Assembly (NCBI GenBank): GCA_949287395.1
Contig: CASEFZ010000071.1
Location: 1 to 55,550, forward strand
Reading direction: 5' to 3'
DNA: 55,550 bases
Source of the DNA: an uncultured Verrucomicrobiota bacterium
Lineage (GTDB): Bacteria > Verrucomicrobiota > Verrucomicrobiia > Opitutales > Intestinicryptomonadaceae
Position numbers and translations under genes: made by a program. Below the pieces are notes generated by a model. It saw only the letters and a program-made list of their open reading frames with translations, ran no database searches and was not told where the DNA came from. Shown in pieces: positions 35,710-45,124 of this stretch (positions are counted from its first letter, which is position 1; each line of letters starts with the position of its first letter).

Positions 35710-36597
35710 ATGCAGGAGAATTTTACGGGCGTTTTAACCGCGCTTGTGACACCCATGACAAGCAGGGGTGTCGATTACGGCGCTTTGAAAAAGTTGGTTG
35801 ACGCGCAGGCGCGCGGCGGGGTAAACGGAATAGTATCCGTGGGCACTACGGGCGAGTCGCCGACACTTTCGGCCGAGGAGCACATAGATGTTATACGCAA
35901 AACAATAGAGTATGCCGCCGGGCGCGTTCCGGTCTATGCCGGCACGGGCTCAAACTGCACCGCCGAGGCCGTGCATCTGACTATGGAGGCCGACGCCGCC
36001 GGCGCAGACGGCTTTCTTGTGGTGGCTCCGTATTACAATAAGCCGTCGCAAGAGGGCGTGTTTTTGCACATGTCGGAGGTTGCCAAGTGCACGCAAAAGC
36101 CAATAATACTTTATTCCATACCCGGCAGGTGCGGCATAGAAATATCCAACGCCACGGCGGTGCGCTTGCGCGAGGCCTTCCCTAATGTGTGCGTAATGAA
36201 GGAGGCCGGCGGAAAAGTTGAAAAGGTTGCCGATTTGCACAAGTCTGCGGGCGAGAGCATAACCATACTCAGCGGCGACGACGGCCTTACTCTCGACTTT
36301 ATCGAGGCGGGCGCAAAGGGTGTCATAAGCGTTGCGTCAAACGTCATACCAGAGGTTATGGTTGAGATGGTTCGGCTGGCATTGCAGGGGGATATGGCGG
36401 AGGCGCGTGTGATAGACTCCAAATATTCGGCCTTCTTTAAGGCGCTATTTGTAGAGCCCAATCCCGTTCCGGTAAAGACGCTGATGGCCCTTTGTGGAAT
36501 TATTCCGGACCCCATGGTAAGGCTTCCCCTGTGCGCGATGTCGGATAAAAACGCCGAATTTTTGAAGGAGCGCGCAAGAGAGGTTGGCTTGCTGTAA
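35710..36597 (+). CDS. dapA: 4-hydroxy-tetrahydrodipicolinate synthase
   Basis: Encodes 295 aa from the ATG at 35710, giving MQENFTGVLTALVTPMTSRG, the normal DapA start. The frame is open 135 bases further upstream, but that part has no homology-like features. Schiff-base Lys164 (NVCVMKEAGGK) and Tyr135 (IILYSIPGRCG) are present, with GTTGESPTLSAEEH and GDDGLTLDFIEAGAKG. It condenses pyruvate with aspartate semialdehyde, the first committed step to diaminopimelate and lysine. dapB follows 39 bases later, so the two form an operon supplying peptidoglycan precursor. Confidence 0.96.
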   Translation: MQENFTGVLTALVTPMTSRGVDYGALKKLVDAQARGGVNGIVSVGTTGESPTLSAEEHIDVIRKTIEYAAGRVPVYAGTGSNCTAEAVHLTMEADAAGADGFLVVAPYYNKPSQEGVFLHMSEVAKCTQKPIILYSIPGRCGIEISNATAVRLREAFPNVCVMKEAGGKVEKVADLHKSAGESITILSGDDGLTLDFIEAGAKGVISVASNVIPEVMVEMVRLALQGDMAEARVIDSKYSAFFKALFVEPNPVPVKTLMALCGIIPDPMVRLPLCAMSDKNAEFLKERAREVGLL

Positions 36598-36636
36598 GGT
36601 GGTTTAAGAGATACTGTTTGTGTTGGAGAGGCTAAG

Positions 36637-37374
36637 ATGGCTGTAAAAATTTTATTAAACGGTGCGAAGGGCAGAATGGGAAGGGCTATAATCGATGCCG
36701 CGGAGTCTTGCGGGTGCGAGGTATTTGCCGCCTGCGACATGGGCGATTCCCCCGAGAGCTTTATCGACGGCTGCGACGTTGTTGTAGACTTTTCTTTTCG
36801 CGATGCAACATTGCCGCTTGCGCGGCTGTGCGCAAAACATTCTAAACCGCTTGTCATAGGCACTACGGGGCACACTGAAGAGCAGCGCGCCGGAATACTG
36901 GAGGTTTCCAAGACGACGCCCGTTGTTTGGGCGGGAAATTATTCCCTTGGGGTAAACCTGTTAAACTACCTTGTAGGAATAGCGGCAAAAGTTTTGGACG
37001 ACGGCTACGATATTGAGATAGTTGAGATGCACCACCGCCTTAAAAAGGACGCCCCCAGCGGAACTGCCGAGAAGCTAAAGCAGATTGTCTGCGCCGCGCG
37101 TTCCGTGGGCGAGGACAAGGTTTGCTACGGGCGCAAGGGCCTGGTTGGAGAGCGCCCGCGCGGCGAGGTTGGCGTGCATTCCGTGCGCGGCGGCAGTGTT
37201 GTAGGCGACCACACGGTAATATTTGCGGCGGACGGGGAGCGCCTTGAACTTGCGCACAAAGCTTCCGACAGGAAAGTATTTTCAACCGGCGCGTTGCGCG
37301 CGGCGGCGTGGCTTGTCGGCAAAGCTCCGGGTCTATACGGAATGGAGGACGTGTTGGGTTTCAAGCGCGGCTGA
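36637..37374 (+). CDS. dapB: 4-hydroxy-tetrahydrodipicolinate reductase
   Basis: Encodes 245 aa. The nucleotide-binding start KILLNGAKGRMGRAII, the loop IGTTGHTEEQ and the catalytic block EMHHRLKKDAPSGTAEKLK (His132/His133 and Lys137; PSGTA at 140-144) identify DapB. The C-terminal GLYGMEDVLGF is typical. It reduces the DapA product with NAD(P)H. A clear ribosome site (GGAGAGG) is 5-6 bases before the ATG. It ends the dapAB operon, and a strong terminator begins 28 bases after the stop. Confidence 0.97.
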   Translation: MAVKILLNGAKGRMGRAIIDAAESCGCEVFAACDMGDSPESFIDGCDVVVDFSFRDATLPLARLCAKHSKPLVIGTTGHTEEQRAGILEVSKTTPVVWAGNYSLGVNLLNYLVGIAAKVLDDGYDIEIVEMHHRLKKDAPSGTAEKLKQIVCAARSVGEDKVCYGRKGLVGERPRGEVGVHSVRGGSVVGDHTVIFAADGERLELAHKASDRKVFSTGALRAAAWLVGKAPGLYGMEDVLGFKRG

Positions 37375-37402
37375 TAACCACCGGAGATTTACGGGCCTTT
37401 TC

Positions 37403-37436
37403 GCGCGCGCTGTTTCCAGCGTGCGCATTTTTTTTT
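37403..37436 (+). terminator. Rho-independent terminator of dapAB
   Basis: GCGCGCGCTG pairs with CAGCGTGCGC (10 bp, one G-U) around the loop tttc, followed by A and nine Ts. Confidence 0.85.
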
Positions 37437-37735
37437 GAGCGCGCATTTTTTGTCGAAGTTTGCAGTCTTGGGCGGAATTTCTTTGCGGATATTTTATTGT
37501 TGGAAATGCGCAACGGGCGGATGCCTTTTGCCGGCGGACAAGGCGGTTTTTGCTTAAAGAATCGTTCGGGAGTTTTTTATGGGGAAGCGTTTTTTTTGCG
37601 GTGTGTAAGTTGCGCGCGGAAGAAAAAAAATTTGCGCAATCGGTTTCTGATACGGGATAAATTGCAGCATTCCGCATGGCTGTGAAAGTTCGTTCTTTGC
37701 GCGCGGAGCAGGAAGCGTTTGTGGCGGATTATCAC
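37437..37735. other. Intergenic region before the MGH1-like glycosidase
   Basis: About 300 bases after the dapAB terminator. AT-rich runs alternate with GC-rich pieces. I see no gene, RNA or repeat in it. Confidence 0.5.
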
Positions 37736-37764
37736 TTGACCAAACTTTTCGGCGCGCTTATCTT
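37736..37764 (+). promoter_or_regulatory. Promoter giving a probable leaderless mRNA
   Basis: TTGACC (37736-37741), 17-base spacer, TATCTT (37759-37764), then cggggt and the ATG at 37771. Transcription should start seven bases after the -10, that is on or next to the A of the start codon, leaving no room for a 5' leader or ribosome site. Confidence 0.6.
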
Positions 37765-37770
37765 CGGGGT

Positions 37771-39492
37771 ATGACAGGAACTTTTCTTAGGATTGCTTTT
37801 GCTCCTTTTGCATTTTTGTTTATCCTGTGGGCGGTGCTGGGCGCCGAGGAAAAAACGTCCGTTGGAACGGCTCAAAAAGATGAAATGGCGCAGGACGGGG
37901 CGCATCAAAAAGTCGGCGCGGTTTTGGACGGTTCAGCCCTTTGCAAATATGTGGATATTTTTAACGCCGCCGACAATGAGATATACAAGAACGAATATCC
38001 CAACGCGCGCGCGAAAGAGTTTCTAATAAAAAATATTCCGCTGTTTGAATGTCCCGATAAAAACATTGAAAGCGTGTACTATTTCCGCTGGTGGACATAC
38101 CGCAAACATATCGCAAAGTCTCCGGAGGGCTGGATTGTGACCGAGTTTATGCCCCATGTTTCGTGGGGGGGCAAATACAATATAATCAGCTGTGCGGCAA
38201 ATTTTCATGTGGCCGAGGGCAGGTGGCTGAAAGACAAGTCTATAATATCCGACTACCTTAGAATTTGGCTGACGTCAAAAAATGCCAGGCCCCGCGCATA
38301 TACTTTTGCCGCCGCGCGCGCCGCCTACGACTACCACCTTGTTGCCTCCGATACAGATTTTTTAAGGGAAATATTCGGGCCCTTGAAGGAAAATTCCGCA
38401 GCATGGGAGAAAGAGCGCCGCCCTGACGAAAATTATCTTTTTTGGCAATTCGACACTTCGGACGGAATGGAATGTTCCATATCGGGCGCCCTGAGCAATG
38501 CGCAAACAATGCAGCAGTTTGAGCGCTTCGCCTTTGTAAAGGACGCGCGCGGATACAGGGTGAACACAAATTCCTACATGTTTGCGGATTTCGACGCATT
38601 GTCGAAAATAGCAAAACTTATTGGCGAACAGCCCGACGCAGAGCTTTACGGGCGCAAAGCAGATATTTTAAAAAAACTTATAAATGCGCATCTTTGGGAC
38701 GCCTCTGCCAAGTTTTATAAAACTCGTTCGGCATTTGGGAATCGCGATTTCGCCGACGTGAGGGAATTGAACGCCTATTCCCCCTGGATGTTTTCCATAC
38801 CTCCCGACGGGTACGCCGAGGCGTGGCTCCAGTTGACGGACACGCGCGGGTTTAAAGCGCCGTTTGGCCCAACCACCGCCGAGCAGCGGCACAAGCTTTT
38901 CCGCATAACGCGCAAGGGGCACGAATGCCAATGGAGCGGCGCAAGCTGGCCGTATTCAACGTCGGCTGCGCTGGTGGCGCTTGGCAACCTTTTGAACGAA
39001 TGTAAAAACCCGCCGCTCGACAAGGGCGACTTTTACGAAACCCTTTCCACATACGCGAGCTCGCACAGAATCCAGTGGGGCGACGGTTCGCAGTCTTATT
39101 GGATAGACGAGTCTTTGGATCCTTATACCGGAGAGTGGATTACGCGCTCCCAGCTTATGAATTGGGACGCGAAGGGCCCGTGGAACAACGGCAAGTGCAA
39201 CGGCCCCGAACGCGGAAAAGACTACAACCATTCGGAGTATTGCGACATAATAATCTCCGCTCTTGCCGGGTTCCGCCCTCTTGAGGAAAACGCCTTTGAG
39301 CTGAACCCGCTAATCCCTGAAGATTGGGGGTATTTCTGCCTGGACAACATATATTATAAGGCAAAAACCATAACGGTTCTTTACGATAAATCGGGAGAGC
39401 GGTACAATCTCGGCAAGGGCCTTGTTGTTTTGGTGGACGGAAAAAAGGTGTTTTCGGCGCCCGTTTTGAAGCGGGTAAAAATAGGGCTTTAA
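37771..39492 (+). CDS. Secreted (alpha/alpha)6-barrel glycosidase, MGH1/GH63-like
   Basis: Encodes 573 aa. A hydrophobic N-terminus (FAPFAFLFILWAVLG) acts as a signal peptide. The body resembles the mannosylglycerate hydrolase-like/GH63 barrel: FDTSDGMECSISGALSNA (compare the SGMDNSP-type acid loop), LNAYSPWMFSIPPDGYAEA, WSGASWPYSTSAALVALGN, and the conserved end WNNGKCNGPERGKDYNHSEY, followed by a beta-domain (YDKSGERYNLGKGLVVLVDG). It probably hydrolyses an alpha-linked glycoside in the periplasm; the substrate cannot be stated. The gene is alone, with its own promoter directly at the ATG. GH63, GH37 or an unclassified clan-G relative are possible assignments. Confidence 0.75.
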   Translation: MTGTFLRIAFAPFAFLFILWAVLGAEEKTSVGTAQKDEMAQDGAHQKVGAVLDGSALCKYVDIFNAADNEIYKNEYPNARAKEFLIKNIPLFECPDKNIESVYYFRWWTYRKHIAKSPEGWIVTEFMPHVSWGGKYNIISCAANFHVAEGRWLKDKSIISDYLRIWLTSKNARPRAYTFAAARAAYDYHLVASDTDFLREIFGPLKENSAAWEKERRPDENYLFWQFDTSDGMECSISGALSNAQTMQQFERFAFVKDARGYRVNTNSYMFADFDALSKIAKLIGEQPDAELYGRKADILKKLINAHLWDASAKFYKTRSAFGNRDFADVRELNAYSPWMFSIPPDGYAEAWLQLTDTRGFKAPFGPTTAEQRHKLFRITRKGHECQWSGASWPYSTSAALVALGNLLNECKNPPLDKGDFYETLSTYASSHRIQWGDGSQSYWIDESLDPYTGEWITRSQLMNWDAKGPWNNGKCNGPERGKDYNHSEYCDIIISALAGFRPLEENAFELNPLIPEDWGYFCLDNIYYKAKTITVLYDKSGERYNLGKGLVVLVDGKKVFSAPVLKRVKIGL

Positions 39493-40079
39493 AAATTTTG
39501 AGTTGATAAATTTGTTTTGCTGGATTTCCCTGAAGGTGCATGCCTTTTTTGCAAGTGAGGCCTCGGCGTTTAAGAGCGGAAGGCGCGCCTCTAAAATGGG
39601 TTGCCAACTTTCTTTGTTTAGGGAAGCGGACTTTCTGCCGAGGCTCTTTTTTTTTGGAGATTTTTTTATGGAAAAAACGGCGTATTTTGCTCTGGCCTGA
39701 AAAGAAATCTTACAAACTTTTCAGGAGGCTTTATCGGCGTGAACGTTTCCGCGTTCACCTTTTGCAGCGGGTCTAAAAAAAATTTGCAAAACCTGGAAGA
39801 TATTTTTTTTCGGAAATTTGCGCGGCGTTTGCGGCGTGCGCAAATGTGTTGGCATTTGCAAATTCAGGGGTGCAGTTGAAACTTCCGCCCAAGACTTTCG
39901 TGGGCAAAATTTTATTCCGCACAGCCTGCCTCAATTTTTTTTAGGCTGCGGCGGCACGGGAGGAATGTTTGTTCCGCCTATTTTGCGCTAACTGCTATTG
40001 TGGTTTCCGGGGCTTTTGCGGGGAGTGTTTCCTTGACTTATTTTCTCGTTTGTCGACAATAGCCGGCAAAGTTTTAGAC
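39493..40079. other. Long intergenic region before the squalene-hopene cyclase gene
   Basis: 587 bases. A hairpin GTGAACG/CGTTCAC with a 6-base loop (39739-39758) is followed by CCTTTTG, a weak terminator candidate. A tiny reading frame of ten codons (39669, preceded by GGAGA) and a 46-codon GTG frame (39739-39879, preceded by AGGAGG) exist but resemble nothing. TTGACT at 40033-40038 with GACAAT at 40055-40060 is a plausible promoter for the cyclase gene. Confidence 0.45.
40033..40060 (+). promoter_or_regulatory. Candidate promoter of the squalene-hopene cyclase gene
   Basis: TTGACT, 16-base spacer, GACAAT (four of six -10 matches). Transcription would begin about 13 bases before the ATG at 40080. 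Confidence 0.4.
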
Positions 40080-42125
40080 ATGCAAGAGCAACCCCAGAAC
40101 GCACTCAAGGAGAGGGAATTTCAGAAGACTCTCCGAAGCACCTTAAACAAAGCCATAGATTGGATCCGCATTCGCCAGGAAGACGACGGAATGTGGTGCG
40201 GTCCGCTGGAGACGAATTGCTGCATGGAGGCGCAGTGGCTGCTGGCGATGTATTTCATAGATTTTGACGATCCGAAGAAGGAGAGGGTAATACAATACAT
40301 ACTTGACCGCCAGAGGGAAGACGGCAGCTGGGACGTGTATTACGGTTCCGAGCACGGCGATATAAACACGACTTTTGAATGTTATTTTGCGTTGAGGCTG
40401 TGCGGTTTTGACCCCGACGACGAAGTTTTGTCGAAGGCGCGCAAGTGGCTGCTGAAAAACAAGTGGTTTGAGCGCATACGCGTATTTACCAAATATTGGA
40501 TGGCGCTTTTTGGGCAGTGGCCGTGGGCGCACACACCCGTTCTTCCCCCGGAGATAATGTTTTTGCCCAAGTGGTGCCCGTTCAATATCTACGACTTTGC
40601 CGCATGGGCGCGCGCCACTATGATGCCGATATCCATACTTACGGTTCGCCGCCCCATAAAGGAGCTGCCGGCGCACCTTCAGCTGGACGAGCTTTTCCCT
40701 GAAGGGCGCGATAAAGTGGACTATCGCATGCCGCGCAAGAACGACAATGTCATAAGCTGGGAAAACTTTTTCATGAAGTTGGACCACATGTTGCACGCCT
40801 ACAACAGGTCTCCCATAAAGCCTTTCCGCGAAAGCGCCATAAAGCTTGTCTTGCAGTGGATATTGGAGCATCAAGACGAGGACGGCGCGTGGGGCGGCAT
40901 ACAGCCTCCGTGGATATACGCAATAATTGTCATGCATGTGGAGGGCTTTGCCATAGACCAGATAAACATGTCGCGCGCCATAGACGCGTTCAATTTGCAC
41001 TGGCAGGTGCAGCGCGGCGAGGGCACCATGCTCCAGGCGAGCGAGAGCCCGATATGGGACACTTTTTTGACAATGATGGCGCTGATGGATGCCGGCGAGA
41101 CTCCCGGGACTTGCCCCGAGCTTTTGAAGGCTTTAGACTACACTCTTTCCAAGGAGAACAGGTATTACGGCGATTGGGCCGTGAAGGTTGGCAGGCATAT
41201 AGATCCTGGCGGTTGGGCTTTCCAGAGGGCGAACAACTATTATCCCGACCTCGACGACGCCGCCATAGCCATAGGCACGCTAAAGCGCATACAGAAGCTT
41301 CTTCCCAGAGAGAGCACGCGCGCCCGCCGGGTTGACAGCGCATTGCGCAGGGCGGTGAATTGGATACTTGAGATGCAGTGCAAGAACGGCGGTTGGGCGG
41401 CGTTCGACCGCGACAACACGCGTACCCTGATGACAAAAATACCCTTTGCGGACTTTGGGGAGGTTTTAGACCCCCCGAGCGCCGATTGCACGGCCCATAT
41501 AGTAGAGGCCTTTGCCATGTGCGGTTTTTCGAGGAACCACCCCGCGATGGCGCGCGCCTTGGAATTCTTGTATTCCGAGCAGGAGGACGACGGCAGTTGG
41601 TTTGGGCGCTGGGGTGTCAATTATATTTACGGCACAAGCGCGGTTGTTCCGGCGCTGATAGCCATGGGCGACACCAAAGAGGACGCCCATATAAGGCGTG
41701 CTTTAGAGTGGCTGGCTTCAAAGCAGAATTCCGACGGCGGTTGGGGCGAGAGCATAGCCTCTTACATGGAGCCGAAGTATTCGGGCACTGGGATACCGTC
41801 CACGGCTTCCCAGACGGCCTGGGCAATGATGGCCATGATCTCTGTGGGCGACAGAAATTACGATTCAAACATACGGCGCGCCGCCGAATTTTTATCAAAT
41901 TCGCAGCTGGACAGCGGCACTTGGGACGAGCCCTACTACACCGGCACGGGTTTCCCGGGGTACGGGCTTGGCGCGAAGGTTGACTTGCGAAACGGCGCGC
42001 CGCTTCCGCAGGGCAAAGAGCTTGCGCGCGGGTTTATGCTAAACTACAACTGGTACAGGCATTATTTCCCGATCATGGCGCTCGGGCGCGCGGAAAAGTA
42101 TCTGCGCGGGGCGGCTGAAGGGTAG
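40080..42125 (+). CDS. shc: Squalene-hopene cyclase
   Basis: Encodes 681 aa from the ATG at 40080 (MQEQPQNALKEREFQKTLR); the upstream in-frame Cys/Phe-rich sequence is not coding-like. The protonating DxDD motif is Asp390-Leu-Asp-Asp393 (YYPDLDDAAIAIG). Multiple QW repeats are visible: DGSWDVYYG, DEDGAWGGIQPPW, KNGGWAAFDRDNTR, EDDGSWFGRWGVNYIYG, NSDGGWGES and LDSGTWDEP. The C-terminus has the typical FMLNYNWYRHYFPIMALGR. It cyclises squalene to hopene/diplopterol at the membrane, the first step to hopanoids. No squalene synthase (HpnC/D/E) or hopanoid-modifying gene is adjacent, so the pathway must be dispersed. Length is close to characterised SHCs (about 630-720 aa). Confidence 0.95.
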   Translation: MQEQPQNALKEREFQKTLRSTLNKAIDWIRIRQEDDGMWCGPLETNCCMEAQWLLAMYFIDFDDPKKERVIQYILDRQREDGSWDVYYGSEHGDINTTFECYFALRLCGFDPDDEVLSKARKWLLKNKWFERIRVFTKYWMALFGQWPWAHTPVLPPEIMFLPKWCPFNIYDFAAWARATMMPISILTVRRPIKELPAHLQLDELFPEGRDKVDYRMPRKNDNVISWENFFMKLDHMLHAYNRSPIKPFRESAIKLVLQWILEHQDEDGAWGGIQPPWIYAIIVMHVEGFAIDQINMSRAIDAFNLHWQVQRGEGTMLQASESPIWDTFLTMMALMDAGETPGTCPELLKALDYTLSKENRYYGDWAVKVGRHIDPGGWAFQRANNYYPDLDDAAIAIGTLKRIQKLLPRESTRARRVDSALRRAVNWILEMQCKNGGWAAFDRDNTRTLMTKIPFADFGEVLDPPSADCTAHIVEAFAMCGFSRNHPAMARALEFLYSEQEDDGSWFGRWGVNYIYGTSAVVPALIAMGDTKEDAHIRRALEWLASKQNSDGGWGESIASYMEPKYSGTGIPSTASQTAWAMMAMISVGDRNYDSNIRRAAEFLSNSQLDSGTWDEPYYTGTGFPGYGLGAKVDLRNGAPLPQGKELARGFMLNYNWYRHYFPIMALGRAEKYLRGAAEG

Positions 42126-42242
42126 TTCTTTTGGCATTTTTCTTGCGCGCAATTTGCGCTGGTTTTGGCTTTTTTTGGCAGGGCGCGCCGCCTTTGGCGC
42201 GCGGGTTTTGGGAGGGTCCCATTTTTAACACGTTGGAAAGGT

Positions 42243-43628
42243 ATGGAGATGGTGAGAGGTTTGTGTTTTCTTGCGGCTTTTGCGCTGGCGTCGGCGCCGG
42301 TTTGGTCGGCGCCTTTAAAGGAGCAGTCGCCCAAGCTCTTTAAGGCGGGCGACGGCGTTTGTTTTATAGGCGACAGCATAACGCACGGGGCGTTTTATAC
42401 TGAGAATGTTTTGCTGTTTTACGCAACGCGCTATCCGGATTCCCCAATGAAAATATACAATGCAGGAATGAGCGGCGAGGGCGTAGGCGGCGTCTTGAAG
42501 CGCCTTGAGTGGGACGTATTCAATAACAAGCCCGACGTTTGCGTCATAATGATAGGCATGAACGATGTTCCCCGCAGCGCGTATTCCGAGAAGTGGCGCA
42601 AAGCGCCAAATTTCCCCGAGCGCGTTAAGGGTTTTCAGCAGCGCTACTCCCGCGATATGGAAAAGGCTGTCAAAGAGCTGACAAGCCGCACGAAAAAGGT
42701 TGTGGTGTTCACTCCGTCGATATTCGACCAGACAGTCCAAAGCGAGCGCGAGAATTTGCTTGGCTGCAACGACGCCCTTGGCTGGTGCGCCGAGATAGAC
42801 AAGCAGCTTGCTAAAAAATACGGCGCTGAAGTTGTCGACATTTGGACCTACATGACCGAGAAAAATGCCGAATACCAAAAGGAGGATCCAACCCGCAGCT
42901 TTATAGACAGAGACCGGGTTCATCCGCGCGATCTCGGCGGGTTTGTGATGATGACAAAGGTTGCCATAGATATGGACGAATCTCCTTATGTTTCCAAGAT
43001 GCGCGTTGATGTTGGCGCGCGTTCCGTAAAGGGAAGCGCGAATGTTCAGATAAGCAAGGCCGACTATAAAAACGGCGCGCTCACCTTTACAGCTCTTGAG
43101 AAGGCTCTGCCTTTCCCGATGACAAAGGAGAAGGAGGAGGCCGACAAGGTTTTGAATTTCACCGACACATACAACAAGCAGATTCTTCAGGTTGTTGGGT
43201 TGAAGGCCCCGAAGTACGAGCTTAAAATAGACGGGCAGAGTGTAGGAACGTACACTTCCCAAGAGCTTTCCGGGGGTGTGAATCTTGCAAGAAACAAGGA
43301 AACCCCGCAGTACAAGCAGGCCTTGGAGGTTGCAAAACTTTGCTCAAAATTCAAGGGCCAGACCCAGACGTGCCGCGCCATTACCGGGGCGGAAATTTGG
43401 CTTAACATAGGGCATTTAAAGACTGTCGAGGAGCGTTGCGCCTCGCTTGAAAAGCAGCTTGCCGAGGGGAAGATAAAGCCCGGCGGCGACACTGCCTGGG
43501 CGAAGGCCTATCCCAAAAACAAGCCCCGCGAGGCCGAGCTGCTTGAGGGTGTCCAGCAGACCATACGCGACGCCTATGCAGCAGCTGCCCCCAAGCCCCA
43601 CACTTTCGAGCTTGTCCCTGCGCGCTGA
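42243..43628 (+). CDS. Secreted SGNH/GDSL-like hydrolase (paralog 1)
   Basis: Encodes 461 aa from the ATG at 42243 (GGAAAGG directly upstream; the ATG at 42249 is equally possible). A signal peptide ends near VWSA. The N-terminal ~250 residues are an SGNH fold: GDSITHG with nucleophile Ser45, block II Gly in AGMSGEG, MIGMNDVP with Asn, and catalytic Asp224/His227 in DRVHPRDLGG. The C-terminal half (about 250-461) includes YELKIDGQSVGTYTSQELSG and a long helical part, shared with the protein encoded at 48874-50244. SGNH enzymes with this layout are usually carbohydrate esterases or lipases; acetylated polysaccharide is my guess. It follows shc after 117 bases. Confidence 0.85.
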   Translation: MEMVRGLCFLAAFALASAPVWSAPLKEQSPKLFKAGDGVCFIGDSITHGAFYTENVLLFYATRYPDSPMKIYNAGMSGEGVGGVLKRLEWDVFNNKPDVCVIMIGMNDVPRSAYSEKWRKAPNFPERVKGFQQRYSRDMEKAVKELTSRTKKVVVFTPSIFDQTVQSERENLLGCNDALGWCAEIDKQLAKKYGAEVVDIWTYMTEKNAEYQKEDPTRSFIDRDRVHPRDLGGFVMMTKVAIDMDESPYVSKMRVDVGARSVKGSANVQISKADYKNGALTFTALEKALPFPMTKEKEEADKVLNFTDTYNKQILQVVGLKAPKYELKIDGQSVGTYTSQELSGGVNLARNKETPQYKQALEVAKLCSKFKGQTQTCRAITGAEIWLNIGHLKTVEERCASLEKQLAEGKIKPGGDTAWAKAYPKNKPREAELLEGVQQTIRDAYAAAAPKPHTFELVPAR

Positions 43629-43673
43629 CGAAAATTTTTTCGGCGCGGGTTTGCCTTTGTAAGTTTTTTAATT

Positions 43674-43709
43674 TTGCGCGCGGTGTTGCGGCCCGCGCGC
43701 AATTTTTTT
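43674..43709 (+). terminator. Rho-independent terminator after SGNH paralog 1
   Basis: TTGCGCGCGG pairs perfectly with CCGCGCGCAA around a 9-base loop, followed by seven Ts. It lies between the convergent SGNH gene and the exonuclease gene. Confidence 0.8.
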
Positions 43710-43874
43710 GAGGGTATTGCGTCCTTTTTTTTGTTCGTCGGGCAATTTTTTTTGGATTTTTTATCTATGCGGGGCAGGGAAATTTTTTTGTTCGCCCGGT
43801 TTCTGATTGGCGCTTAAACGAGCATTGTTTGCGAAGCAGAGAGCTGCGGCTCTTATCCGCAAAACGGCTGCGCT

Positions 43875-44780
43875 TTAAATAAATTTTGCGAAGTCAGATT
43901 CCCTTATAAAAACTATATTTGGGAAGGACAGAGCCTCTTGGATTTTTCGCCCGTAATTTCCGTTGGCCCAGCCGTCGCTTGCAAGGCCGCCGACAATTAT
44001 ATAACTTGTTTTTGAATTTGCCGTGGATTGCAATTTTCCTCCGAGAGCCTTTATCTTATTTTCAACGTCTTTTCGGCTCAAGCTGACGAATTCCCCGGAA
44101 ACGACAAATTTTTTCGAGAAATCAATTGAATCGACTTTTCGGTAGGGCAGGTCGGCTTTTGTCTCAACGGCACAGTCAACGGGTTTAGGGTTTTCCCATA
44201 GATTGCAAATTGCCGCCTCCTCAATTTGTGAAATCTCTTTGTAAACGAGAATCCCAAATTCCGACGCAATCTTAAGTAAATCTCCCGAATTTGTCAGCGG
44301 CAACAGCTTGTGAAACAGTTTGCCGCACGCGCGGGCGTCGCAGAGGGAATTGTGCTTTTCGCAAATTTCAATCCCATATTTACCGCATAAATCGTCAAGA
44401 CTGGCTGAAGGTTCGCCCAACATTTCAGCAATGCGCCGTGTGCACAGGTATTTAAAATCCGGAAAAGACATTTTTCGTTCGTAAAGCCAGGCTGAGAGGC
44501 AATCCATGTCGAATTCGGCGTTATGCGCAACAACGTACGTTGAAAGGTTTTTTTTTACATTTGGATACAATTCGGCAAACGTGGGCGCGCTATCGACATC
44601 GGCGTAAGTTAAGCCGTGAACTTTTTGGTACAAGCGTTCGAATTTATATGGTTCGGGCTTTGCCAGGGAGTAAAAAGAGTCTATTTCAACGCCGTTTTCC
44701 CAAACGGAAATTCCCACCGAACAGATTGAAGAACGCTGCCTGTTGGCTATTTCAAAATCGATGCAGGTGACCTTGTTCAT
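43875..44780 (-). CDS. DnaQ-like 3'-5' exonuclease with C-terminal BRCT domain
   Basis: Encodes 301 aa from the ATG at 44780, giving MNKVTCIDFEIANRQRSSIC; the frame is open further upstream without coding character. Residues 1-165 are a DEDDh exonuclease: CIDFEIA (ExoI), VVAHNAEFDMDCLSAWL (ExoII), and KHNSLCDARACGKLFHKLL (ExoIII with His and Asp). Residues about 220-301 form a BRCT domain (FVVSGEFVSLSRKDVENKIK, SYIIVGG). Such fusions are annotated as DNA polymerase III epsilon-like or exonuclease-BRCT proteins acting in DNA processing. The gene is single and AT-richer than its neighbours. On the minus strand AATTAT lies six bases before the ATG, another possible leaderless start. Confidence 0.85.
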   Translation of the reverse strand: MNKVTCIDFEIANRQRSSICSVGISVWENGVEIDSFYSLAKPEPYKFERLYQKVHGLTYADVDSAPTFAELYPNVKKNLSTYVVAHNAEFDMDCLSAWLYERKMSFPDFKYLCTRRIAEMLGEPSASLDDLCGKYGIEICEKHNSLCDARACGKLFHKLLPLTNSGDLLKIASEFGILVYKEISQIEEAAICNLWENPKPVDCAVETKADLPYRKVDSIDFSKKFVVSGEFVSLSRKDVENKIKALGGKLQSTANSKTSYIIVGGLASDGWANGNYGRKIQEALSFPNIVFIRESDFAKFI

Positions 44781-45124
44781 AACACTATAATTTTTACGCG
44801 CAAAAAAATTCAGCAATTTCTTTAACAAAAAGCCTCCAATCCAAACGCTCCGCGCGCACCTTATGCAGTCTATGCGGAATATCGGGTTCAACAAGTAAAT
44901 TTTAATGTTGCCATGGCGCTTTGAAGAACGGTTGATAGAGGATTGCGCATTGTTTAAGGAATAATCTATGCGTAGAAAATTTGCGCGTCGGTGGGCTTGA
45001 TGTAATGCTTGGCGCGCGCTTTTTTCCGGGGCCTAAGTTAAACCCATTTGGGCGATGCCGGATAGGTTTTTAATATAGCTCCGCGCCGTCCTGCGCGTTC
45101 CAGGGCGGCAAGAAAACTTTTCAA
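44781..45124. other. Gap between the exonuclease-BRCT gene and gspK
   Basis: 344 bases between two minus-strand genes. It should hold the exonuclease promoter and the end of the gsp transcript. A 9-bp stem (GCCGTCCTG/CAGGGCGGC, 45085-45109, one wobble) follows gspK but has no T-run on the minus strand. Nothing else is recognisable. Confidence 0.45.

Noticed and set aside
39669-39701. Ten-codon ATG frame preceded by GGAGA, possible leader peptide
   Set aside because: No run of regulatory codons and no attenuator-like alternative hairpins next to it; chance is sufficient.
39739-39879. 46-codon GTG frame preceded by AGGAGG before the cyclase gene
   Set aside because: The ribosome-site match is good, but the translation is Arg/Phe/Gln-rich with no signal, helix pattern or conservation evidence.
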